64,000 nucleotides of DNA from Thermovibrio guaymasensis. Its GTDB lineage: Bacteria; Aquificota; Aquificia; Desulfurobacteriales; Desulfurobacteriaceae. Position 1 is the first letter of the stretch. Each line of letters starts with the position of its first letter. The translations under genes and the position numbers were made by a program. The notes beneath the pieces are model-generated. The model saw only the letters and a program-made list of their open reading frames with translations. It was not told the origin of the DNA and did not search any database. The DNA lies in NCBI RefSeq assembly GCF_003633715.1, contig NZ_RBIE01000001.1, forward strand, positions 186,001-250,000, read 5' to 3'. Positions 36,157-44,252 of the stretch are shown one piece after another.

Positions 36157-37335
36157 TCAGTCCCCCAGGAGTTGTGATCTCGTAAGTTTACTTTTCGTCT
36201 TTGCTTTTTTCTTCTTAAAGAAGATGGAGAGGATTTTTCCAGATTCCTTAACGGCAATTGAGCCGAGAACCGATGAGATTAGGACGTAGATTGCAGTAAA
36301 GGGAACGAGTTTAGGGGTGGTTGCTGCAACTAAGATTGAAAACTCTCCCCTTGGCAGTAGCATTAAACCGGCTGAAGCTCCCCTTTTAAGGGAAAGTCCG
36401 TAAAGTTTTCCCGAGACTATTCCCGTTAAGATTTTAGTTAAAAAGGAGAGAACTAGGAAAACCGCCAGCGGGACGATTATTGAGTAGTTAACCTTTGAAA
36501 GGTCTATGCTAAGTCCAAATGAAAGGAAGAAGAGAGCTCCCAGTAAGTCCCTATACGGTATTACTACCTGTTCAACCCTATCTTTGTGGGAAGTTTCAGC
36601 AAAGAGAGTTCCTGCAGTGAAGGCACCTATAGCCTCTGAAAGTCCGAAACCTGTTGCAGCTTCAACCAGTATAAAGAGGATGGTTCCAACGAGTAAGACT
36701 AAGAACTCCGTTGCCGTTCCGTACTTCTCTATTAAAAAGTCAACCACTCTGTTGAAGTTCTTCACGAAGATAAAGGCAAAAAATATAAAGAGAGCGATCT
36801 TTACGACAACTTTTAAAACTTCTGTTGAACTCGGGTTACCTGATGAGAAGTTTACTAAGATTGCCAAGAGGGTTGCTGCTGCTATGTCCTCAAAGACTAG
36901 AATTGCCAAAACAGGTTCAACTTCCGGGTTTGCAAGTTTCTTAAGGTCAATTAAGAGCTTAGAGACTATTGCCGAGGAGCTCGGGTAGAGAATTACAGCT
37001 ATTACAAAGGAGCTCATAAGGTCAAAGCCTAGGAGCCTGGCTGCGAGGAATACTGGAAAGAAGTTGAAAATAAAGTCAACAGTTCCTACTCCAACTATGT
37101 TTTTAAAGTTCTTCTCCATCTCTGCTAGGGAAAACTCAAGGCCTATATAAAAGAGGAGGAGGATGACTCCGAGGGCTTCAAAAACGTGAACTGAGTGGAA
37201 GTGGTAAAAGAGTGAAATTAAAATTCCGGTGATTATGTAGATGGGTATTACTGGAAACTTAAACTTCTCCGCGATTAAGTATGAAAGGAAAAGAGCCGTC
37301 ATAAATAGTGAAAGGATAGATGTAAAGCTCTCCAT
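36157..37335 (-). CDS. Cation:proton antiporter, CPA2 (KhtU/KefB-like)
   Basis: 392-aa membrane protein with about 12 helices and no cytosolic TrkA-N domain of its own. Family marks are LLLFYIGLEFSLAEMEKN, the core LYPSSSAIVSKLLIDLKKL, LAILVFEDIAAATLLAI (ED pair in the transport helix), and FGLSEAIGAFTAGTLFAET. The regulatory subunit is encoded separately just upstream, as in the KhtTU K+/H+ antiporter of Bacillus, so K+ efflux under stress is the likely role. Confidence 0.87.
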   Translation of the reverse strand: MESFTSILSLFMTALFLSYLIAEKFKFPVIPIYIITGILISLFYHFHSVHVFEALGVILLLFYIGLEFSLAEMEKNFKNIVGVGTVDFIFNFFPVFLAARLLGFDLMSSFVIAVILYPSSSAIVSKLLIDLKKLANPEVEPVLAILVFEDIAAATLLAILVNFSSGNPSSTEVLKVVVKIALFIFFAFIFVKNFNRVVDFLIEKYGTATEFLVLLVGTILFILVEAATGFGLSEAIGAFTAGTLFAETSHKDRVEQVVIPYRDLLGALFFLSFGLSIDLSKVNYSIIVPLAVFLVLSFLTKILTGIVSGKLYGLSLKRGASAGLMLLPRGEFSILVAATTPKLVPFTAIYVLISSVLGSIAVKESGKILSIFFKKKKAKTKSKLTRSQLLGD

Positions 37336-37336
37336 T

Positions 37337-37828
37337 TTAGCCTTTTTTCTCCTCTACTTCCTTTACAAACTTCTTAACGTTCTCAAGGGTTCCAACTACT
37401 ATTAGAGTATCACCCGGTTCTATCTTAAAGAGGGGAGATGGAGAAACTATTACGTTGTCCTCTCTAATTACTGCAACAACTATGACTCCCCACTTCTTCC
37501 TGATTTCTAGTTCCTTAATTGATTTGTTTACCAGGAAAGAGTTCTCTGGGACTTTAACCCACTCAAAGACTAAGTGTTTCATTAAGAAGCCAATCTTTTC
37601 CTCATCGGAGGTTGGCTGGAATAGAGCTCCAACCAAGATCGTTCCGAGTGTCCTGGCCTCCTCATCAGTTAGTTCAATTACCGCCGTCGGCTCTTCGCTG
37701 TCCTCCTCAAAGTAGTAAATTTCCCTCTTTCCCGTATAGTGGATTACGACTACTATGGTGTCTCCGTTTTCTGTTTTAACGGTGTACTTCTTACCTATTC
37801 CGGGGAGCTCTCCCTCTTTCACGTACAT
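37337..37828 (-). CDS. TrkA-C regulatory subunit (KhtT-like)
   Basis: 163-aa soluble protein. The N-terminal half starts ELPGIGKKYTVKTENGDTIVVVIHYTGKREIYYF, a KhtT-like domain. The C-terminal 70 residues are a TrkA-C (RCK-C) domain with NKSIKELEIRKKWGVIVVAVIREDN and EPGDTLIVVGT. It ends one base before the antiporter start. It probably gates the antiporter in response to a nucleotide or ion. Confidence 0.87.
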   Translation of the reverse strand: MYVKEGELPGIGKKYTVKTENGDTIVVVIHYTGKREIYYFEEDSEEPTAVIELTDEEARTLGTILVGALFQPTSDEEKIGFLMKHLVFEWVKVPENSFLVNKSIKELEIRKKWGVIVVAVIREDNVIVSPSPLFKIEPGDTLIVVGTLENVKKFVKEVEEKKG

Positions 37829-37832
37829 CCCT

Positions 37833-38423
37833 TTAACCTCCCTTAACTTCTCCTTCTGGAATTACCACCTTAAAGACTCCTCTGAGTTGGCCTGCTCGGT
37901 AGTTTAGTGCCCTATCGTTAGGGTACTTTTCCCTGATAACTCTTAAAACTTCCGGGTTCATACTCTCAGGTTTCCCGTGACAGTTTAGGCAGAAAGGAGA
38001 GACCAGTATAGGTTTGTAGTAGACAAAGTAACCGTCCAATTTCTTTACCTTGTATGGAGAGAGCTTACCTTCCTTTAGCTCCTCTTTAAACTCATTTATT
38101 ACCTCTTGGTCAAGTCCGTCCGGTCTATTCTTAGGATTCCTAAACTTATCTGAGACCCTCTTTACCTTCACTACTACGAGTTCCTTGTTAACCTTCTCTG
38201 TCAGTTCCTCTGCCTTCCTTGAACAGAACTCTATTGCTTTTGGGAAACCTCCCTCTTTAAGGGCCGTTCCTAAATTACTCTTTAGTTCACCCATAAGCCT
38301 CTTTACAGCCATCTGGCCTAAAGAAGCAACCTCTTTCTCAGTTCCCTTATCAAGGGGTTTTTTCTGGTGTGAAGCACATCCGGTCAAAAGGACGGCCAGT
38401 AGAAGGGGAAGGACTTTCCTCAT
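37833..38423 (-). CDS. DUF3365 heme-binding lipoprotein
   Basis: 196-aa protein with a lipoprotein signal (LLLAVLLTGCASHQ, Cys at about 16). The DUF3365/Tll0287-like body follows, ending with SPFCLNCHGKPESMNPEVL, a single CXXCH heme c site. The fold is PAS-like and serves as a sensor or redox module; members occur in cyanobacteria and anaerobes. It overlaps the radical SAM gene by 4 bases. Function here is unknown, but it is another periplasmic c-type cytochrome. Confidence 0.85.
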   Translation of the reverse strand: MRKVLPLLLAVLLTGCASHQKKPLDKGTEKEVASLGQMAVKRLMGELKSNLGTALKEGGFPKAIEFCSRKAEELTEKVNKELVVVKVKRVSDKFRNPKNRPDGLDQEVINEFKEELKEGKLSPYKVKKLDGYFVYYKPILVSPFCLNCHGKPESMNPEVLRVIREKYPNDRALNYRAGQLRGVFKVVIPEGEVKGG

Positions 38424-39235
38424 TCCCTAACCTCCCTTGCAATCGTTAGAGTTCCGCAGCCTCCAAGTTTATCTCTCCTGAACCTGTTTGAGAGTGTAAC
38501 CCTTACTCCTTCCTTCCTGAGGAAGAGGAAAGCTTCTTCGTACTCCTCTTCACTCACGCCTTTAAGGGGAATTCCTTCAACCTCATTGTAGGCCATCAGC
38601 ATAACTGTCATTCTGTACTTCCTTGCAAGCTCTCCCAGTTTCTTTAACTCTTCTTTGCTGTCGTTGACCCCCTTTATTAACAGGTAGCCAAACTGAAACT
38701 TCTTCCTTCTAGAGGAAGATGTTTTTTGGAGGTATTCTTCAAGGGCTTTTAAGACTTCATCTAGAGGTACGTTAACTCCGAATATTTTCTCCCTGACTTC
38801 CTTGGAAATTCCGTGGACGGAAATTGTTAAACCGTCGTGGGGAGCTCCCATCAGTTTCTTAAATCCCTCTATTGGGTATCCGGTTGTGCTTACAGTTACT
38901 TTTAACCCATCCCTTTTAAAGAGCTCTATTGCTTTTACTACCTCGTCGGCGTTCGCAGAAGGTTCTCCTATTCCTGCTATTGCAACCCCTTTAATGGGGA
39001 GTTCTTCCTTTAAGAGACTGTACTGGGCGAAGATTTCTTCAGCCTTTAAACTCCTTTTAAGACCGTACATTCCAGATGCACAGAAGGCACACCTTACGGG
39101 GCACCCTACCTGGGAGGAGACGCACAACCTCTCTCCCTTATAAAAGACGCTCTCAACCTTATAGCCGTCTTCTGTCTCGTAGATAAAAAGCATGTTTAAA
39201 GGACTCTTAAGACTCCTGATTACTCTCATTTCCAA
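38420..39235 (-). CDS. Short RlmN/Cfr-like radical SAM protein
   Basis: 271-aa radical SAM enzyme. CVSSQVGCPVRCAFCASGMYGLKR holds the C-x3-C-x2-C cluster site in RlmN style, AIAGIGEPSANADEV corresponds to the GMGEP motif, and the C-terminal RDKLGGCGTLTIAR keeps the cysteine that forms the methyl-carrying thiol in RlmN/Cfr. It is about 80 residues shorter than RlmN and lacks the usual N-terminal helical RNA-binding domain. It may methylate RNA or be a specialised paralogue. It overlaps ricT by 29 bases. Confidence 0.82.
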   Translation of the reverse strand: MEMRVIRSLKSPLNMLFIYETEDGYKVESVFYKGERLCVSSQVGCPVRCAFCASGMYGLKRSLKAEEIFAQYSLLKEELPIKGVAIAGIGEPSANADEVVKAIELFKRDGLKVTVSTTGYPIEGFKKLMGAPHDGLTISVHGISKEVREKIFGVNVPLDEVLKALEEYLQKTSSSRRKKFQFGYLLIKGVNDSKEELKKLGELARKYRMTVMLMAYNEVEGIPLKGVSEEEYEEAFLFLRKEGVRVTLSNRFRRDKLGGCGTLTIAREVRE

Positions 39236-40124
39236 TTACTCCTGCTTTGGTGAAACAGCTGAACCTATCGTCAACCTTTTCCTTTAGCTTGTTAATGTAT
39301 TCTTCCCACTGCTCCTTGGTTAAAAATGTCTGTATCGGAAGTTCAACCTTCTTTCCCTCTTCAAGCTCTACAACTACCCTCTCAAGGAGGACGTTTACGT
39401 CAACTACTCTACCTTTCCCTTCAGGGGTCTCTACCTCCTGGTTAATTTCCGGGAGGAACTGCCTTATGTAGTAGTTGGCTTCTTCAAACTTTAAGCAGCA
39501 CATTAACCTTCCACAGGTTCCTGACAGCTTTGCAGGGTTTGGAGGAAGCCCCTGTAACTTTGCAAGGTTTAAGGATATTGATTGGAAGCAATCTATAAAC
39601 TCTTTACAGCAGCAGATCCTACCGCACATTCCAACGGCGCCCACCATCTTGACTTCGTCCCTTACGCCTATCTGGCGGAGCTCTATCCTGGTCTTAAAGT
39701 GGGCTGCAAGGTCCCTCACAAGCTGTCTAAAGTCAACCCTGTTTTTAGCTGTAAAGTAGAAAACAATCCTTTCCTTATTTAAAGTCGTGTAAGCCTTTAC
39801 GAGCTTCATCTCAAGGCCGTGTTTTTTTACCTTTTCTTTACATACTTCAAGGGCCTCTTCTGAGAAGAGGAGGTTTGATAGAAACTTGTTCTTATCCTCC
39901 TCTGTGGCTGGTCTAACCATCGGGTAAAGCTCTTCCTCTTTCAGGCCAAATTTTTCAAGAGTTTCTGGTTTTACCTTATAGCTCTTTAAGACTTTAACTA
40001 GCTCCAGTCCCCTTTCAGTTTTTATTACTACTTCATCTTTAAGATCTTTAAGGAAGGTGGAAGAATTTCTTTTTGCAAGACCGACCTTTTCGGTATCTGG
40101 GTATTTAAACTTAATTACCTCCAT
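39207..40124 (-). CDS. ricT: PSP1/RicT (YaaT)-like protein
   Basis: 305 aa from the ATG at 40124, which follows AAGGAGAAG; an in-frame TTG at 40175 is less likely. Family marks are RIELRQIGVRDEVKMVGAVG, then GMCGRICCCKEFI and SGTCGRLMCCLKFEEANYY, the cysteine-rich blocks that bind [4Fe-4S] clusters in RicT. In Bacillus RicT acts with RicA and RicF on RNase Y-dependent mRNA processing. Bacteria that have RicT alone often place it near holB and tmk, as is roughly so here. Confidence 0.88.
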   Translation of the reverse strand: MEVIKFKYPDTEKVGLAKRNSSTFLKDLKDEVVIKTERGLELVKVLKSYKVKPETLEKFGLKEEELYPMVRPATEEDKNKFLSNLLFSEEALEVCKEKVKKHGLEMKLVKAYTTLNKERIVFYFTAKNRVDFRQLVRDLAAHFKTRIELRQIGVRDEVKMVGAVGMCGRICCCKEFIDCFQSISLNLAKLQGLPPNPAKLSGTCGRLMCCLKFEEANYYIRQFLPEINQEVETPEGKGRVVDVNVLLERVVVELEEGKKVELPIQTFLTKEQWEEYINKLKEKVDDRFSCFTKAGVIGNESNQES

Positions 40125-40241
40125 TGCTTCTCCTTGTGGTACTCTTTTATTTGCTAAATTTATTCTAAAGTGCAACTTTTTGAAGTTTTAAGGGCTTTTA
40201 ATAAAGTTTTCATAATATACGACCAGAATTCTTTAATTGTC

Positions 40242-40271
40242 TTGCACATAAGCTAAACAGTGCTATATAAT
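40242..40271 (+). promoter_or_regulatory. Predicted sigma-70-type promoter of haoA
   Basis: TTGCAC (40242-40247), an 18-base spacer and TATAAT (40266-40271). It lies in an A/T-rich gap ahead of AAAGGAGGAG and the haoA ATG. It would start transcription about 30 bases before haoA. Confidence 0.5.
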
Positions 40272-40306
40272 TAAGAATCGGAAAAAAACTCAAAAAGGAG
40301 GAGAGT

Positions 40307-41683
40307 ATGAAGGGGAGGCTCAGCAAGCTTCGCTCAGGGCTGCTGGCTGCTACTATTGCTGCTGTTGCAGTAATTGGTCTTAATACTACCGATGCCAGCG
40401 CAGCCCTCAGGAACATCTCTAAAGAATCTCAGGCGTGTCTTGGATGTCACAAAGGCATGAACCCTGCCCTCGTTCAGCAGTGGGGAGTTAGCAAGCACGC
40501 TGAGGCTGGAGTAGGCTGTTACGAGTGTCATATGGCAAACAAGGGTGACAAGGACGCCTTCCAGCACTTTGGTTTTACAATCTCCACAATCGTTTCACCT
40601 ATTGACTGTGGAAAGTGTCACCCTAAAGAGGCTAAGGAGGTTACAGAATCTCACCACGCAAAGGCTGCCCAGTTTGTTGGTTCTCTTGACAACGTTCTTG
40701 GAAGGATCGTAGAGGGTGAAGCCCTCTTCAACCTCGGTTGTGCCCAGTGTCACGGTAGGACAATCCCTGTTAAGAACGGTCTTCCTATAATGGGACCGTG
40801 GCCAAACGAGGGTATTGGAAGAGTTAACCCAGACGGTTCACTTGGAAACTGTGCAGCTTGTCACTTCAGGCACTCCTTCAGCCTCAAGCAGGTTCGTGAG
40901 CCTGACATGTGTGGTAAGTGTCACCAGGGACCTGACCATCCACAGATTGAGATTTGGGAGCTCAGTAAGCACGGTATAGCTTACAAGGCCCATCAGTCTG
41001 AAATTGAGCAGACCCTTGATAGGGCTAAGTGGGTTCTCGGTGAGGACTACTACCAGGCTCCAAACTGTGTAACATGTCACATGGGTGCTACTGTAACTGG
41101 TGCTAAGGCAACTCACGACGTTGGAGCAAGGCTATCCTGGACTTTAAGGCCACCAATCTCCAAGCACAAGCCTAACTGGGAAGCTAAGCGTGCTGAGATG
41201 AAGAAGGTTTGTGCAGCTTGCCACCAGAAGGTTTGGGTTGATGCCTTCTACTACCAGTTTGATAACCTTGTAAACCTCTATAACGAGAAGTTTGCTAAGC
41301 CTGCCGCTCAGGTTATGAAGTTCCTCAGGAAGAACAAGATTATTGACCCAATTCCATTTAACCAGAAGATTGAGTGGGAGTACTTCCTCCTCTGGCACCA
41401 CGAAGGACGTAGGGCAAGACACGGTGCTTCTATGATGGCTCCAGACTGGACCCACTGGCACGGTCTCTTTGAAGTTGCTTACAACTTCTACTTCAAGCTC
41501 CTCCCAGAAGCTGATAAGCTAGTTGAGGAGAAAGGAAGCAGGTCTGTTAAGAGACAGTGGAAAGAGTTCAAGAAGAAGCTCTTTGCTAATCCGTACCACA
41601 AGTGGTTCCATGAGTTCAACAAAGAAGAGCTCAGGAAGATTGCTAAGTTCTACGCTGAGCGTTACGGTCAGTCTGCTCAGTAA
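40307..41683 (+). CDS. haoA: Hydroxylamine oxidoreductase-family octaheme cytochrome
   Basis: 458-aa periplasmic protein with signal peptide (cleavage after DASA, about residue 32) and eight CXXCH sites: CLGCH, CYECH, CGKCH, CAQCH, CAACH, CGKCH, CVTCH, CAACH. Length and spacing match HAO. In Nautilia-like and Desulfurobacteriaceae ammonifiers, which have nap but no nrfA, an HAO relative is proposed to reduce nitrite or hydroxylamine to ammonium. The heme-crosslinking tyrosine of oxidative HAO needs an alignment to assess. It is first in the nap cluster, with its own promoter and terminator. Confidence 0.9.
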   Translation: MKGRLSKLRSGLLAATIAAVAVIGLNTTDASAALRNISKESQACLGCHKGMNPALVQQWGVSKHAEAGVGCYECHMANKGDKDAFQHFGFTISTIVSPIDCGKCHPKEAKEVTESHHAKAAQFVGSLDNVLGRIVEGEALFNLGCAQCHGRTIPVKNGLPIMGPWPNEGIGRVNPDGSLGNCAACHFRHSFSLKQVREPDMCGKCHQGPDHPQIEIWELSKHGIAYKAHQSEIEQTLDRAKWVLGEDYYQAPNCVTCHMGATVTGAKATHDVGARLSWTLRPPISKHKPNWEAKRAEMKKVCAACHQKVWVDAFYYQFDNLVNLYNEKFAKPAAQVMKFLRKNKIIDPIPFNQKIEWEYFLLWHHEGRRARHGASMMAPDWTHWHGLFEVAYNFYFKLLPEADKLVEEKGSRSVKRQWKEFKKKLFANPYHKWFHEFNKEELRKIAKFYAERYGQSAQ

Positions 41684-41689
41684 TTTATC

Positions 41690-41714
41690 GGGGGAGGATA
41701 TCCTCCCCCTTTTC
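41690..41714 (+). terminator. Intrinsic terminator after haoA
   Basis: GGGGGAGGATATCCTCCCCC is a perfect 20-bp palindrome (41690-41709) followed by TTTTC. It should limit read-through from haoA into the TPR gene. Confidence 0.8.
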
Positions 41715-41737
41715 AATATTTCCCTCAGGAGGAAACC

Positions 41738-42646
41738 TTGAAAAAGAAAATCTCGGCTCTTTTACTATCTTTAACCCTTTTAACCCCATCTTTAGCTTTT
41801 TCAAAGAGTGCAACTTATGAAAAGGAAATTGAAAAAAAGATAAAGTGTCCTACCAGCTTTACTCAAAATCCTCCTTACTATTTCTACTGTATCTACCGTG
41901 ACTACCATAACCATAAGTACGATTCAGGAATAGAGAAAGCAAAAAAGGCTTTAAAGGAAATAGAGCCTCTTTTAAAGAAAAATCCAAAAGGAATAATTCC
42001 TAACGCTGAAAAGAAAGGGGCAAAACTTAGGGATCCTCACGTCTATAAAGTTGCTTCAGACCTACATATGTTACTTGGAATGCTCTACTACAAGAAGAGT
42101 TTAGACGTTGATGATTCTGCTGAAAAGAAAGTTTATAAGCCTTTTTTTGAAAAACTCCAAAAGAAGGGCTTTGACTTTGTTCAGATAAATGAGCTTATGG
42201 CCCTTTATAGTATGAAGAGGCTTTTCCCTGATCAGATGGATGAGAAGAAAAGGAAAAGGTATAGAGAGCTCCTGAAGAAAATGGGGGTTAATGAGAAGGA
42301 GCTTGACGACCTTATGACGAAAGCTCAAAAAGTTGCTGAAGAGCAGGATAAAAAGAGACTTCAGTACTTAAGGATGGCCTTTGAAGAGTTTCAGAAGGCT
42401 GTTCAGATAGACCCAGAAAATGCTCTGGCCTACTATCAACTGGGTAACCTTTACAGCGGTATTCTCTCTGAAGGAGCACCGGAGGCTTCTGAGGCTGCCG
42501 AGGAAGCCTACTATAAGGCTGCGTCCATTTTAAAGAAGGAAGGGGATATTAACGGTTATAAGGAAGTGGTTAAGAGGTTAAAGCTAATAAATCCTAGTTC
42601 AAAGTACCTGAAGTTACTGGAAGAGAAAGGAAAGAATGATGCGTAG
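41738..42646 (+). CDS. Exported TPR-type protein
   Basis: 302-aa protein with an N-terminal signal peptide (KKKISALLLSLTLLTPSLAFS). Start is TTG 41738 behind CAGGAGGAAACC. A clear TPR unit lies near the end: AFEEFQKAVQIDPENALAYYQLGNLYSGIL, with a second helix pair after it. The rest is lysine-rich and helical. Two cysteines (KCPTS, YYFYC) are not heme sites. It probably scaffolds periplasmic respiratory proteins. It overlaps the next gene by 11 bases. Confidence 0.82.
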   Translation: MKKKISALLLSLTLLTPSLAFSKSATYEKEIEKKIKCPTSFTQNPPYYFYCIYRDYHNHKYDSGIEKAKKALKEIEPLLKKNPKGIIPNAEKKGAKLRDPHVYKVASDLHMLLGMLYYKKSLDVDDSAEKKVYKPFFEKLQKKGFDFVQINELMALYSMKRLFPDQMDEKKRKRYRELLKKMGVNEKELDDLMTKAQKVAEEQDKKRLQYLRMAFEEFQKAVQIDPENALAYYQLGNLYSGILSEGAPEASEAAEEAYYKAASILKKEGDINGYKEVVKRLKLINPSSKYLKLLEEKGKNDA

Positions 42647-43136
42647 GTTTTTAGTTCTCATTCCAATTTTTCTCTTTTCCTGTACTACCAGTAACGACGT
42701 AAGTAAATCCCTTTCGACCGTACTTCCTCCTCCCAAAACTGTCCTTGATAGGAAACTTGAAGGGTCAATGCCTCAGGAACTTCCAGTTACACCTTCAGTT
42801 GATGTTAAGAAACTTGATCCGTGTACTCGCCACCTCCTCTTTGCCGATCAGTACATCACAGCTTCCGACTATGATTCTGCAGCTGATGAGGTAAGGGAAG
42901 CTGGAAAGTACTGCTCTCACGATGACCCAAGGTATAACTATATGAAGGCAGTTGTTCTTGATGCAAAGGAGAGGAAGGAAGAGGCATATGAGTATTACTA
43001 TAAAGCTGCTAAAGGTTATATAGAGAAAGGGGATTACGAAAGCGCCTTTAAGTGTTACTCAAACATGCTTTCAATTAAACCTTACGGTAAGGAAGTAGAG
43101 GAGCTAAAGAAGTACTTCCAGGATGAGGATTATTAG
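42636..43136 (+). CDS. TPR-like lipoprotein
   Basis: 166-aa protein with a lipoprotein signal (RRFLVLIPIFLFSC, Cys at about 16) and TPR-like helical repeats (YITASDYDSAADEVREAGKY, DAKERKEEAYEYYYKAAKGY, ESAFKCYSNMLSIKPYGKEV). It resembles the preceding exported TPR protein in role, and the two sit between haoA and napC. They may assemble the cytochromes or anchor the Hao-Nap proteins at a membrane. Confidence 0.82.
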   Translation: MMRRFLVLIPIFLFSCTTSNDVSKSLSTVLPPPKTVLDRKLEGSMPQELPVTPSVDVKKLDPCTRHLLFADQYITASDYDSAADEVREAGKYCSHDDPRYNYMKAVVLDAKERKEEAYEYYYKAAKGYIEKGDYESAFKCYSNMLSIKPYGKEVEELKKYFQDEDY

Positions 43137-43227
43137 TAATTTATTTATAACTTGAGAAGACATAAAACTGATGATAAGATACTTCAGCCATATAAAGAAT
43201 TCTGAATATTAGGTTCAGGAGGTAAAG

Positions 43228-43782
43228 GTGACGGAGAAGACAAAAGCCTTTATAGTAGGGGGTATTGTAGGAATCGTTATTGCAGGGGTGGGAGCTCTCA
43301 TCTCTGCTCAGATGATTGAGAACACTGCAGAGGTTGAATTCTGCGGCTCCTGTCACGAGATGAAACCGATGTACGAAGCCTGGGAGAAGGGACCTCACGG
43401 TCCACTTGGGAACAGGAGGGGAGCCGTTAGAGCCGCCTGTGCCGATTGTCACTTACCCCACGATAATGTGGTATCTTATTTAGTGAACAAGGCAAAGTTC
43501 GGAGCTCAGGATGGATTCGGCCACTTCTTCAAGGGAGGATACTCTGACGACCTTGAACACTGGATTGAGAAGAGGAAGGAGAGGGATCACTACGTTTTCA
43601 TTACAAACTGTACCCGCTGTCATACGCAGCTTCCAGACAACGTTATGCATGAGAAGATTAAACTTGGAGAAATTGAGGGGAACTGTCTTGACTGCCACTG
43701 GTACGTAGGCCATGGTTTTGACTTTGAGGAAAAATTAAAGGAGTTCTTCGGTAAGAAAGAGGGAGAGAAAGGGCATGAATAG
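43228..43782 (+). CDS. napC: NapC/NirT-family tetraheme membrane cytochrome
   Basis: 184-aa quinol-oxidising cytochrome. One N-terminal membrane helix (AFIVGGIVGIVIAGVGALIS) anchors four heme sites: CGSCH, CADCH, CTRCH and CLDCH. The EMKPMYEAWEKGPHG segment after the first heme is typical of NapC/NrfH and lies at the quinol site. It starts with GTG 43228 behind AGGAGG. It would pass electrons from menaquinol to NapM/NapA and possibly to the HAO-like cytochrome. Confidence 0.9.
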   Translation: MTEKTKAFIVGGIVGIVIAGVGALISAQMIENTAEVEFCGSCHEMKPMYEAWEKGPHGPLGNRRGAVRAACADCHLPHDNVVSYLVNKAKFGAQDGFGHFFKGGYSDDLEHWIEKRKERDHYVFITNCTRCHTQLPDNVMHEKIKLGEIEGNCLDCHWYVGHGFDFEEKLKEFFGKKEGEKGHE

Positions 43783-43812
43783 CCTTAAAACAAACTTCTG
43801 GGGAGGTGCAAA

Positions 43813-44229
43813 GTGAGAGTAAAAACACTATCGCTCCTTGCAGGGCTGCTTTTTGCAGGAAGTGGTGTAGCGATGGCCGATCAACACCCGGTTCCACCTA
43901 ATGTGATTAAGAACCTTCCACCGCAACAGCAGCAGTGTAGGGTCTGTCACCAACAGACTACTCCAAAGGTCTATAAAGAGTGGGCACGTTCAAGGCACGC
44001 AGTTGCCAACGTAAGGTGTTTTCAGTGTCACGGTACTCTTGATGACTTCCACAAAACACCACCTATTGAAAAGTGTATGGCTTGCCACTTCCATGAAGTA
44101 GAGACTATGCAGAAGAAGAAGCCTGGAATGAAGTGCTGGGATTGTCACCAGGAGCACGTTTTCCAATTCCACGGAAGTAGTGTTAAGAACTTAAAGAGTG
44201 CTAAAGACTTTAACCCAGCTCAGTATTAA
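43813..44229 (+). CDS. napM: NapM-type tetraheme periplasmic cytochrome
   Basis: 138-aa exported cytochrome with signal peptide (cleavage after VAMA) and four CXXCH sites: CRVCH, CFQCH, CMACH, CWDCH. Extra histidines (SRHAVANV, DDFHKTPP, QEHVFQFH) fit bis-His ligation. Small tetraheme cytochromes between napC and napA are called NapM and are thought to replace NapB as electron donor to NapA; no napB is seen. Start is GTG 43813. Confidence 0.87.
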   Translation: MRVKTLSLLAGLLFAGSGVAMADQHPVPPNVIKNLPPQQQQCRVCHQQTTPKVYKEWARSRHAVANVRCFQCHGTLDDFHKTPPIEKCMACHFHEVETMQKKKPGMKCWDCHQEHVFQFHGSSVKNLKSAKDFNPAQY

Positions 44230-44252
44230 TAATTCTGTAAAAGGAGGGTACG

